Positions 1 through 6,959 of a stretch of 64,000 bases of DNA are shown one piece after another. Origin of the DNA: Aquicella siphonis (GTDB lineage Bacteria > Pseudomonadota > Gammaproteobacteria > DSM-16500); assembly GCF_902459485.1 (NCBI RefSeq), contig NZ_LR699119.1, forward strand, positions 930,001-994,000, read 5' to 3'. The notes beneath the pieces are model-generated. The model had not been told where the DNA came from. It saw nothing but the letters and a program-made list of their open reading frames with translations, and did no database searches. Positions within the stretch are counted from its first letter, which is position 1. The number at the start of each line of letters is the position of its first letter. Both the position numbers and the translations under genes were made by a program.

Positions 1-1
1 T

Positions 2-388
2 GTCAATCCTGAAGGATGGAGCGCATTCGAGCATGTGTTGCCTGAATGGATATTCGGCGAGAATATCGATGAAAAGAGCGACGTCTGCATGTTTGGGCAA
101 ATCTTTATGGAGATATGGCGTGTCATGTGGCCATTGGATGAAAATGAAAAACTGACTGCGAAGATGAAAATTCTCGTATCAGGCGAAATACCGCCAGTCA
201 GTGATTTTCTGGCATTGCAGGGCATGCCGGCTGCAGCGGCTATATCGATTCACGATGTATTGGTTGCCATGACTGCAAAAGAAAAAGACCGCAGACACGA
301 CGTGGAAAGTTTGATAGGAAAGCTGGAAGCAATTCATGCACGCTTATCTGACTCGCAGCAACACGCAATATCCCGTAGCCCTATTTGA
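2..388 (+). CDS. C-terminal part of a protein kinase-like protein (5' end outside window)
   Basis: The reading frame is open from the first bases of the window, so this is the 3' end of a longer gene. The visible part fits the C-lobe of an eukaryotic-type Ser/Thr/Tyr kinase: a LPEW segment in the place of the APE motif, followed by EKSDVCMFGQIFMEIW, which matches subdomain IX (DVxxFG) with its conserved Asp. After that come a helical stretch and a KEKDRRHDVESLIGKL segment like the subdomain XI region (usually ..RPxx..). The catalytic loop and DFG lie upstream and cannot be checked. It ends 8 bp inside the oppositely oriented pilV. It could be a regulatory kinase or a secreted one; the fragment does not decide. 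Confidence 0.6.
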   Translation, partial: VNPEGWSAFEHVLPEWIFGENIDEKSDVCMFGQIFMEIWRVMWPLDENEKLTAKMKILVSGEIPPVSDFLALQGMPAAAAISIHDVLVAMTAKEKDRRHDVESLIGKLEAIHARLSDSQQHAISRSPI

Positions 389-818
389 TCAACGCTGAAA
401 CGGCAGGATCAATACTGGCAACACGGCTTACCAGTCTTACTGCCTGGGTGCTGCCTTGGCGGTCTGTCCAGGTCACGGTGACATCTATGGTTTTATAAGT
501 CGGACTGGTGTTTGAGCTAATCGTCCATGCAAGAGAATAGGTGGCGCTCCCTATGGTGGTACTGGATGAGCCGGAAGCGATATCCTGATAGGCGGCATAC
601 CCGCCAGTCGTATTGATCACTTGATAATCCCGTAATTGTTCGATTTTATTCGCGGCGAGAAGGTTCGCGACGGTTTGCTGCTGGGTATAACTGGTGCTGT
701 ATGACAGATAATGCTGGAAGCGGATGAGCGCCAGGATACTGACAGAAATGAATAACACAATCATGAGGGTTTCGATTAATCCCTGTCCCAGCTGCTGTGC
801 TTCAGAAGAAGGGTTCAT
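381..818 (-). CDS. pilV: Type IV pilus minor pilin PilV
   Basis: Minor pseudopilin, 145 aa, last gene of a fimT-pilW-pilX-pilV operon. The type III prepilin signal is clear: a short leader ending in Gly11, then QGLIE with Glu at mature position +5, followed by a hydrophobic helix (TLMIVLFISVSILALI). PilD would cleave after Gly11 and methylate the new N-terminus. Minor pilins prime pilus assembly at the inner-membrane platform. The C-terminal part is a small beta-rich domain with few charges. The start lies 2 bp after the stop of pilX, so the genes are translated together. In many gammaproteobacteria pilY1 and pilE follow pilV; here a convergent kinase-like gene follows instead. Confidence 0.85.
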   Translation of the reverse strand: MNPSSEAQQLGQGLIETLMIVLFISVSILALIRFQHYLSYSTSYTQQQTVANLLAANKIEQLRDYQVINTTGGYAAYQDIASGSSSTTIGSATYSLAWTISSNTSPTYKTIDVTVTWTDRQGSTQAVRLVSRVASIDPAVSALIK

Positions 819-820
819 GG

Positions 821-1942
821 CTAGAAATCCTTCCAGCTGCCGGGAATTTTTGCATAAATGGCGGTGGACTGAATGGTGGCATTCAGCACGGAATTGTCAT
901 AAGTGATGCTGGGATTGCCCTGCAGTGAGAGATTTCCCGCGGATGCGAAACCGCCAATAATTTCAGGCGTTCCATTCGATGAGCTGATGTTGCCTGTTGC
1001 AAACACGAAGCCATAAATGGTTACCGTCCCGCCGATATTGAAGTTGCCATTGACGATCAGCAATACGGGCGCGCTGCCGGATCCTATGGTGGCATTGCCT
1101 GTTTCACTGTAATCCTGATCCACCCAGATGGAAGTGCCGGTGACGCCGTCCAGACTGGGGCTGGATCCGCTGGGATAAAAGGTGGCAACCATATTTTTTA
1201 TCGTTGCCATACTGGTGCCAAAATAGGTTTGAAAAAATTGATCGGCAGACATTCCGTTTAAAGAAGGCGAATTGGGTTGAATGTCCGCTCCTGTGGTGTT
1301 TTTATCTGAACCGCCTGTTGTGGTAGTCGTGGATGCCGATCCCTTAAAGGAAATGGTAGAGCCGGCGACAATGGTGGTATTGCCCTGCAGGTTGGTGACA
1401 TTCGCCGAACCCTGCAAATCCGCCCTGCCCAGGATGGATGACGGGTTGACTGGCAGAGTGATCAATAGCGGCTTTTTCTGCACCAGTTGTCTGACGGTGC
1501 GGCTTGATGAACCGTCCGTGCTGGTTCCCGTTGCCGCAATCCATATCTGGTCATAGTTATTGGCGGTAGGATTGGTGTAAACAATGGAGAACCGGCTGTT
1601 ATTCCCCTGGGTCACATTGGTGATACTGGCGTTGGCAGGGCCGTAATTGATGAACCCGCCTGCAGGGCTGGCTAAAATGCTGACGGCGTTCTTGCTCAGG
1701 TATTGAATGCCAAATTCCAGTCCGGCTTCAGCGGCTTCGTACGCCTGATTATTGGCATACAGGTTTGATGAGGTTTTTTGCTGCGTCAGGCTGTGGTTGG
1801 CGGCATAAATAATGATGAGCACCGCGGCAACCAGTAAAATCACGGTCAGAATGAGTGTGGCGGCGCCCTGTTGTCTCGTCCGCCAAGAGTCAGGTCCAGA
1901 TGTTATGCGATAACTGGCGCGATCAGGGTATATATTTGTCAT
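821..1942 (-). CDS. pilX: PilX-like type IV pilus assembly protein
   Basis: 373-aa protein with a PilX_N-type N-terminus: RQQGAATLILTVILLVAAVL, a hydrophobic segment at about residues 27-48, then the conserved YANNQAYEAAEAGLEFG region typical of PilX after the transmembrane helix. It lacks the usual Glu at +5, as PilX proteins do. It is about twice the length of Pseudomonas PilX. The extra C-terminal part (about residues 170-350) is rich in Gly, Ser, Thr and Asn and looks like a beta-helix or adhesin-like domain exposed on the fibre. It overlaps the end of pilW by 20 bp. Identity as PilX is from N-terminus and gene order; the C-terminal domain is not recognised. Confidence 0.75.
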   Translation of the reverse strand: MTNIYPDRASYRITSGPDSWRTRQQGAATLILTVILLVAAVLIIIYAANHSLTQQKTSSNLYANNQAYEAAEAGLEFGIQYLSKNAVSILASPAGGFINYGPANASITNVTQGNNSRFSIVYTNPTANNYDQIWIAATGTSTDGSSSRTVRQLVQKKPLLITLPVNPSSILGRADLQGSANVTNLQGNTTIVAGSTISFKGSASTTTTTGGSDKNTTGADIQPNSPSLNGMSADQFFQTYFGTSMATIKNMVATFYPSGSSPSLDGVTGTSIWVDQDYSETGNATIGSGSAPVLLIVNGNFNIGGTVTIYGFVFATGNISSSNGTPEIIGGFASAGNLSLQGNPSITYDNSVLNATIQSTAIYAKIPGSWKDF

Positions 1943-2600
1943 TTCTGATCCTTACCTGTTGAGTCAGTGTCTTGGTGACAGTGGCGTCACTGGTTAATTG
2001 ACCGGTGATAGAAATATTGACGCTTCGTATCTGCATGACTTTGGACGCTTGTCCCGCCGGCACAGTGGCGGTGGAAAGAGAAAAGCTGAGGGCGGTGATT
2101 CTGAGAATGGACGGATTGGTCACATTCTCCCAAGCGCTGGCAGCCGCCGTGCAGTCAAAAGGCGCTCCGGGCGGCCGTGCCTGCAGGGTTTGATTGACGA
2201 CGCGAAAGCCGTATCGCTCATCATCTGATGCGCTGGTGACTGCCTGGACGGATCCGTTGTTGTCATAATCATAAGTGAACAAGATACAGTTGTTCCCGCC
2301 ATTGATGCTGACATCGGTATCCGCTGCCATGAAAGGATTATTGTTAAGGCCGGTATTGACATCATTCATCGCATTGCCCCAGTACCCGGCTCGGCGAATA
2401 TCATTCGCCATCAGCAGCAACGCTGATTCCAGCTGCTGATTTAACGTGTCAGCATTATTGACATTATTGTAATGACTGATTGTCGAAGAGAAAGCGGCGA
2501 TGAGTGCTGACAGCAGGATGATATTGACAACCAGCGCAACCAGTAATTCCACCAGCGAGAGTCCTTGCTGCTGTTTCAATATCAGGTCTTGCTTCGTCAT
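1923..2600 (-). CDS. pilW: Type IV pilus minor pilin PilW
   Basis: Minor pseudopilin of about 225 aa. The prepilin cleavage site is QQQG before LSLVE (Glu at +5), followed by a hydrophobic helix LLVALVVNIILLSALIAAF. The downstream LLLMANDIRRAGYWGN segment is the typical PilW motif. I chose the ATG at 2600, which overlaps the fimT stop as TAATG; it gives a 13-residue leader. An upstream in-frame start at 2639 would add 13 residues inside fimT. PilW works with FimT, PilX and PilV as the priming tip complex of type IV pili. Translational coupling to fimT is indicated by the 1-bp overlap. Confidence 0.85.
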   Translation of the reverse strand: MTKQDLILKQQQGLSLVELLVALVVNIILLSALIAAFSSTISHYNNVNNADTLNQQLESALLLMANDIRRAGYWGNAMNDVNTGLNNNPFMAADTDVSINGGNNCILFTYDYDNNGSVQAVTSASDDERYGFRVVNQTLQARPPGAPFDCTAAASAWENVTNPSILRITALSFSLSTATVPAGQASKVMQIRSVNISITGQLTSDATVTKTLTQQVRIRNDKYIP

Positions 2601-3124
2601 TAACTGCATGCGGCGTAACCTGTTATTTGTGAAGAGCACAGAAATGGATTGCCCAGCAACCCGACTTTCACGCTGGCACTGATGGCCGGCCCGCTGGCTG
2701 TAAATGTCAGGGTACTGCTCGCGTTCGCCGCGCCGTGATTGGGCTCAAAATGTAATGCGTTATTTGTCAGTCCGCTTGCCGCGAGAGAAATGGAACCTGA
2801 TGCGGGTGCCTGGGTGCTGCCCAGGCCGCAGCTGTTGGCAACGTTGCAGCTGCATGTTGTGTTCGCATTGATTCCATAACACCAGTTGCTGCCAGTCTGA
2901 AATGAAACATAAACAGTCGTATTGCGTTTGACGGCTTCGCTGCGGGCATATTGCAGCGCATAATATAATTGTTCGCTAGCGCCGACCAGGCGGCGTGTTT
3001 GCAGATAATTGATAAATGCAGGAACAGCTGTGACAGTGAGGATCCCGATCACGGCGATCAGGATCAAGAGTTCCAGCAGATTGAATCCCTGTATTCTTGA
3101 CGGCATTTCAGAGAACAACTCCAT
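2600..3124 (-). CDS. fimT: FimT/GspH-family pseudopilin
   Basis: First gene of the minor pilin operon, 174 aa. The leader ends in Gly13, followed by FNLLE with Glu at +5 and a hydrophobic helix (LLILIAVIGILTVTAVPAFI). The next segment, with LYYALQYARSEAVKRNTTV, is the hallmark of FimT/GspH proteins. The C-terminal half has several Cys residues (CYG, TCSC, NSCG, LCSS, AACS), which may form disulfides. FimT-type minor pilins sit at the pilus tip and have been linked to DNA binding during natural transformation in some gammaproteobacteria; that role is not shown here. A second in-frame ATG (Met7) is possible. No strong Shine-Dalgarno is visible. Confidence 0.8.
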   Translation of the reverse strand: MELFSEMPSRIQGFNLLELLILIAVIGILTVTAVPAFINYLQTRRLVGASEQLYYALQYARSEAVKRNTTVYVSFQTGSNWCYGINANTTCSCNVANSCGLGSTQAPASGSISLAASGLTNNALHFEPNHGAANASSTLTFTASGPAISASVKVGLLGNPFLCSSQITGYAACS

Positions 3125-3442
3125 GTAATAAGCTCATTATAATAGAATCATTTTTGATCTTCAGCCAATTCTCATGTTCCCGGCGCTGGCTGCCGTAAGG
3201 CATGTTATTTCTTAACTTGCCCGGTTAGCCCCTATTCAATTTAATGCATATCCGCTTGATATGGGTTCGTTTGTATTACTAATCATGGTCTCACCACGTC
3301 AGGGCCAGGAAACGAAAGGGCGAGTCATGTAAAAATATTGAATGCTATTAATTGCTTATCGGGGTAATCCTGTTCTTAATCTTTAACTTTAATTTGCAAG
3401 TAAAATAATAAATATAAAGATAAGGATAATAAGGAGTGGACC
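3125..3442. other. Intergenic region between divergent fimT and L,D-transpeptidase genes
   Basis: No gene seen. It must carry promoters for both neighbours. Near 3136-3145 it holds ATTATAAT-like sequence that could serve the pilin operon on the minus strand. The right half (about 3370-3425) is very AT-rich, with three TTAA tetramers and an AATAAT hexamer upstream of the transpeptidase gene. I could not assign a confident -35/-10 pair. Confidence 0.5.
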
Positions 3443-3925
3443 ATGAAAGCACCCGTCATGTTCTTTTTGTTATCTTTGACTTGTTTCTCTGCCTTGTCTT
3501 CCGCCGCCTTGTCCCTGCCGCGGCAAATTAACCCCCCTGGCGAAAAAATGGTGCTCGTGGATCCGCGTGAACATGCCTGGGGAGCTTATGATGCCGGCGG
3601 AAGGCTGATACGTTCAGGGGTGGCTTCGGCGGGGGCAGATTGGTGCAAGGATGTAGGACGCCCTTGTCATACCATTGTGGGGTCGCATAGAGTCATTTCA
3701 CTGGGCAGCAGCCGCTGTACCTCACCTTCATTCCCCTTGCCTACCGGGGGCGCGCCCATGCCGTATTGCATGTATTTCAATAAATACCAAGCCTTGCACG
3801 GATCTTATGAAGTGGCTAGAGCCAATATTAGTCATGGCTGCATACGTATGCATGTGGCGGATGCCAAATGGCTGCGATTCAATTTTGTGACAATCGGCAC
3901 GCTGGTGGTGATATTGCCTTACTGA
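3443..3925 (+). CDS. Secreted L,D-transpeptidase (YkuD/ErfK family, EnhA-like)
   Basis: 160-aa exported protein. Residues 1-22 are a signal peptide (FFLLSLTCFSALSSAALS). The YkuD catalytic signature is complete: His119 in HGSY, then ISHGCIRM with the nucleophile Cys133 and the preceding His131. Such enzymes make 3-3 cross-links in peptidoglycan or attach lipoproteins to it in the periplasm. The family includes the Legionella EnhA proteins, first described as entry-enhancing proteins. Six further Cys residues lie in the mature part, consistent with disulfides in the periplasm. A good ribosome site (AAGGAGTGG) sits 6 bp before the ATG. The gene stands alone. Confidence 0.85.
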   Translation: MKAPVMFFLLSLTCFSALSSAALSLPRQINPPGEKMVLVDPREHAWGAYDAGGRLIRSGVASAGADWCKDVGRPCHTIVGSHRVISLGSSRCTSPSFPLPTGGAPMPYCMYFNKYQALHGSYEVARANISHGCIRMHVADAKWLRFNFVTIGTLVVILPY

Positions 3926-4008
3926 AAGGTGATGGAAGTCAGTTCCAGGCTGAGAAAGCAATAATGTCAGGGGATGTCCGCCAGGCGCGCCTGACGGACC
4001 CGGCAATA

Positions 4009-4719
4009 TTATCGGCTTTTAACCAGATTGCAGAGCGGATCAAATTTCCCTTCACTGTCATTCAGCATGGCGAGCGTGTCCAGTTTGCTGAAATCCGTGA
4101 TGGGATTGCCGTTTGAATCGTAAAGATAAAACGCTGAGTAATAAACCTGGTTTGGCAGGGGACTGAGTGCAATGTGTCCGCTGGTGCTGTTTTTGACAAG
4201 GTAATAAGTGTCTCCTGAGGAATATCCGTTGTTCATGAAGTATCGTTCAATATTCCGCAGCCGGGTCGCGTCTTTTTCGTGATAAGGAATGACCATGCGT
4301 ACCAAGTCACCGTTGCGGCAATGCAGGGAAGGTCCTGACGGCACGCGCTGCCAGGCTGCGCTCAACGGATTTGCTTCAGGTACATGGTCTTTGTCATAGT
4401 AAGTATAAGAACTGATAAACCGGCCGGATAGCGTGGCTGAATGCGCATCAGCTTGATAGGTGACCCGGTCGCCTGAATAACAGCTGATGGAATCAGATGA
4501 GGACAGCCGGCAGGCATCCGAACTGCCGTGCATGCCATCCGGCGTTACATAAGCAACGGTGTGATCAAATATCTGTCCGTTAAAAGGAAAGGGTTCGTGT
4601 TTGTTCACTCTCAAGCTATGATTGCCAATATACCAGGTATGGTCATCAAAAATGGCATTGTCTCCGGCTGCGTACGCCAGGGAGGGGATGAGAAGAATGG
4701 TGAAGCAATATTTTTTCAT
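4009..4719 (-). CDS. Secreted protein of unknown function
   Basis: About 236 aa. The N-terminus MKKYCFTILLIPSLAYA is a signal peptide, so the protein is exported. The mature part is rich in Tyr, Ser and Asp, and has five Cys (DACRL, ISCYS, LHCRN, PLCNL and one in the signal), compatible with two disulfides. I do not recognise a domain. The ATG at 4719 is preferred because GGAAA lies at usable distance; an ATG at 4728 would add three residues. The neighbours are an L,D-transpeptidase (convergent) and alkB (divergent), neither of which indicates function. Confidence 0.6.
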   Translation of the reverse strand: MKKYCFTILLIPSLAYAAGDNAIFDDHTWYIGNHSLRVNKHEPFPFNGQIFDHTVAYVTPDGMHGSSDACRLSSSDSISCYSGDRVTYQADAHSATLSGRFISSYTYYDKDHVPEANPLSAAWQRVPSGPSLHCRNGDLVRMVIPYHEKDATRLRNIERYFMNNGYSSGDTYYLVKNSTSGHIALSPLPNQVYYSAFYLYDSNGNPITDFSKLDTLAMLNDSEGKFDPLCNLVKSR

Positions 4720-4906
4720 GACAGTCATTTTCCATATGTTGGTGCATCAGTCTAAGGGACAAAAATCATTTATGCAATTCTCAGCTGCCGCGGGCACGCT
4801 GATCTTGCACGTCATATTTTCTCATGATATGAAAATAGAGCAAGTCAAGAGTTGATCTGATTTCCAAAAGAGAATGATTCGTGGTTTTGGACAGGAGTGT
4901 TTCGAT

Positions 4907-6001
4907 ATGTCAAAAACGGCTTCTCCGGCTTATTTCCATCTCAAGAAACTGGGTTATCTTGCATTTCTTCTCCTGGCATTGATGCCGTATTTGTCCGCCT
5001 TGCTGGGACAATACAGTCACGCGCCCAATCTTTCGGCTTATCTGACACTGTCGTTCTCATTTATTCTGGTGCCGCTGCTGGACCATGTTTTGGGACACGA
5101 TTCTGGCAATCCGGATAAAACGACAGAAAAAAAATTATCGACGGAATTCTATTATGAGTTTATCACCTCGCTTTGTGTTCCGCTGCAATATCTGATGCTC
5201 GTTTTTGGCGCGTATTATATGATTGCCGCGAATCTGAACATATGGGGCATGCTGGGCTGGTCGGCAAGTATTGGTCTGGTGAATAGCAGCGTGGGAATTA
5301 CGGCGGCGCATGAGCTGATTCACAAGAATTCATTTCATGAGCGCCTCGCAGGCGGCCTGCTGCTGGCATCGGTATGTTATTCGACATTCAAGGTGGAACA
5401 TATTCGAGGCCATCATGTCTGGGTGGGAACCTGCCGTGACCGTACCACGGCGAAATACAATCAGTCAGTTTACAAGTTTCTGCTTGGTGTGCTTCCATTT
5501 AATTTCCTGAGCGGATGGAAGCTGGAGTGGGAGAGGCTGGTTCGCCGCGGTTTTAACCCCCTGGGATGGCGTAATGAACTGATCTGGTGGCATACGCTGA
5601 GTCTGGTGCTTGCTGTCGCGCTCGCTTTATTGTTCGGCTGGCTGGGGCTGGCTTTTTTTATTGTGCAAAGTGCGGTAGCCATCATCGTGCTGGAAATCAT
5701 TAACTATGTAGAGCATTACGGCTTGGCGCGAAAACAACTCGCCAACGGATTGTATGAGCCGGTGAGCCAGGAGCATTCGTGGAATTCCGATTTTTTATTA
5801 TCCAATCTGATGCTGTTTCACTTGCAGCGGCATTCTGATCATCATCAGCAGTCTAAAAAACGTTTTCAGCTATTACTGCATCATGACACCAGTCCTCAGC
5901 TTCCATCCGGATACCCCGCGATGATTTTGCTGGCATTATGTCCTCCGTTATGGTTCAGGATCATTAATCCGAAAATAAAGAACGCGGCAGCGGGCGGCTG
6001 A
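4907..6001 (+). CDS. alkB: AlkB-type alkane 1-monooxygenase
   Basis: Integral-membrane non-haem diiron hydroxylase of about 364 aa that oxidises the terminal carbon of medium-chain alkanes or related aliphatic chains. All diagnostic His motifs are present in order: HELIHK (His135), EHIRGHHVWVGT (Glu164-His170), NYVEHYG, and LQRHSDHHQ. Several hydrophobic helices surround them (for example YLAFLLLALMPYLSALL). The ATG at 4907 is preferred over 4874 because AGGAG lies about 10 bp before it. No rubredoxin or rubredoxin reductase gene is adjacent, so electron donors must be elsewhere. In this context the enzyme could act on host or environmental lipids; substrate is not shown by sequence. Confidence 0.9.
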   Translation: MSKTASPAYFHLKKLGYLAFLLLALMPYLSALLGQYSHAPNLSAYLTLSFSFILVPLLDHVLGHDSGNPDKTTEKKLSTEFYYEFITSLCVPLQYLMLVFGAYYMIAANLNIWGMLGWSASIGLVNSSVGITAAHELIHKNSFHERLAGGLLLASVCYSTFKVEHIRGHHVWVGTCRDRTTAKYNQSVYKFLLGVLPFNFLSGWKLEWERLVRRGFNPLGWRNELIWWHTLSLVLAVALALLFGWLGLAFFIVQSAVAIIVLEIINYVEHYGLARKQLANGLYEPVSQEHSWNSDFLLSNLMLFHLQRHSDHHQQSKKRFQLLLHHDTSPQLPSGYPAMILLALCPPLWFRIINPKIKNAAAGG

Positions 6002-6117
6002 CACGCGCGGACCGTTTCGGGATAAAGCAAGTAAAGCCGGGGAGATGACAGCCTGACGTTTCATCCAGTTAAAAGTTAAAATCATCTCCTGCGGCCATGC
6101 CGTCGGGAAACTACCCT

Positions 6118-6162
6118 CTCAGGTTGAGTTGCTCATCCTTCATCCCTTGAGATCAACCTGAG
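6118..6162. terminator. Long inverted repeat between convergent genes
   Basis: CTCAGGTTGA (6118-6127) and TCAACCTGAG (6153-6162) form a perfect 10-bp stem with a 25-nt loop. It lies between alkB and the convergent gene at 6178-6606, where a terminator is expected. There is no U-tract, so it may be a weak or factor-assisted terminator. Confidence 0.4.
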
Positions 6163-6177
6163 CAAGAGGATGGCCGG

Positions 6178-6606
6178 CTATTTTTTGGTGCAGGATTCCG
6201 TGCCGACAAGGTTGTCACCTTGTAACGTCCAGGTTGCGTTCAGCGATCCATTGGCGCCGACAGTAAAGACTTCCGTGCCAAAATAATCTGCTTTTTGCGG
6301 ATCCCAGAATACAACAGAAACGATATTGCTCACATCAGGACTGAATACACCTGTTCCCAGAATAAAGGGATATCCCTTGGAGGTCAGCCATTGAAAACTG
6401 TAAGTATCGCCATTTTTGGTGACAGTGACAGGGTTTGCGTACTCGGTTTTGCCGAATGGATCATACCCATGGCACTGATAATTGCCGACGATGTCAGGAT
6501 TTTTCGCTGCGGCGGCCGTGGAAGAGGAGGATGTGTCCGCGGCGTGCACGCCCAATGTGAATAACGACAAACTGGTCATCAATGCTATCTTCTGTGCGGC
6601 ATTCAT
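6178..6606 (-). CDS. Small secreted protein, unknown
   Basis: 142 aa, with a signal peptide MNAAQKIALMTSLSLFTLGVHA and a Ser/Ala linker before a globular part (NYQCHGYDPFGKTEYANP ... GTESCTKK). The two Cys of the mature protein, near its two ends, could pair. The middle (YSFQWLTSKGYPFILGTGVF) looks like an all-beta fold. No function recognised. The start is set at 6606 because GGAGA lies before it. The frame stays open upstream through both copies of the 54-bp tandem repeat to 6762, but there is no ribosome site there. Confidence 0.7.
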   Translation of the reverse strand: MNAAQKIALMTSLSLFTLGVHAADTSSSSTAAAAKNPDIVGNYQCHGYDPFGKTEYANPVTVTKNGDTYSFQWLTSKGYPFILGTGVFSPDVSNIVSVVFWDPQKADYFGTEVFTVGANGSLNATWTLQGDNLVGTESCTKK

Positions 6607-6648
6607 AACGGTCTCCTTCGTTTGTGATGGTTTGTCTTGCCATGTATA

Positions 6649-6756
6649 TATTTTACTCCATACCTGGGTAAAAACCCACTTTACAAAATAAAGCATAGAC
6701 GCTATTTTACTCCATACCTGGGTAAAAACCCACTTTACAAAATAAAGCATAGACGC
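6649..6756. repeat. Perfect 54-bp tandem duplication
   Basis: Two identical 54-bp units, 6649-6702 and 6703-6756, abut directly. Each contains a hairpin, TGGGT-AAAA-ACCCA, and an overlapping inverted pair TTTTAC/GTAAAA. The block is the upstream region of the secreted-protein gene at 6178-6606 (minus) and lies about 110 bp before the PmrA-like promoter of the gene at 6960. Length 54 is a multiple of 3, and the minus strand stays open through both copies. Confidence 0.95.
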
Positions 6757-6864
6757 GCCCATGATTGCGGCAATGTTTTCAATGAGTTGAAAAATATAGA
6801 TAAATTTATGATTTACACGGAGGCTGGCGGTATTGCGGCGTTCAGGTTGAGAAGCCGTTGCGAC

Positions 6865-6897
6865 GTTAATACTGCTTTAACTTCGGCGGCCTATAAT
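6865..6897 (+). promoter_or_regulatory. PmrA-like box and -10 element upstream of the CX5R gene
   Basis: Two half-sites with TTAA at 6866-6869 and 6877-6880, spaced exactly 11 bp: gTTAATACT, 2 bp, tTTAACTTC. The known PmrA consensus of Legionella/Coxiella is cTTAATatT-N2-cTTAATatT. A perfect TATAAT lies at 6892-6897, 26 bp after the first TTAA. A second TATAAT lies at 6902-6907. Confidence 0.55.
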
Positions 6898-6959
6898 GGC
6901 CTATAATTTAAATAAAGCAAATATAACTAAACTAAGCAGATGAATAAACGAGAGTGGCT

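Noticed and set aside
3373-3400. Cluster of three TTAA tetramers before the L,D-transpeptidase gene as a PmrA box
   Set aside because: Spacings are 7 and 6 bp, not 11, so the PmrA geometry does not fit.
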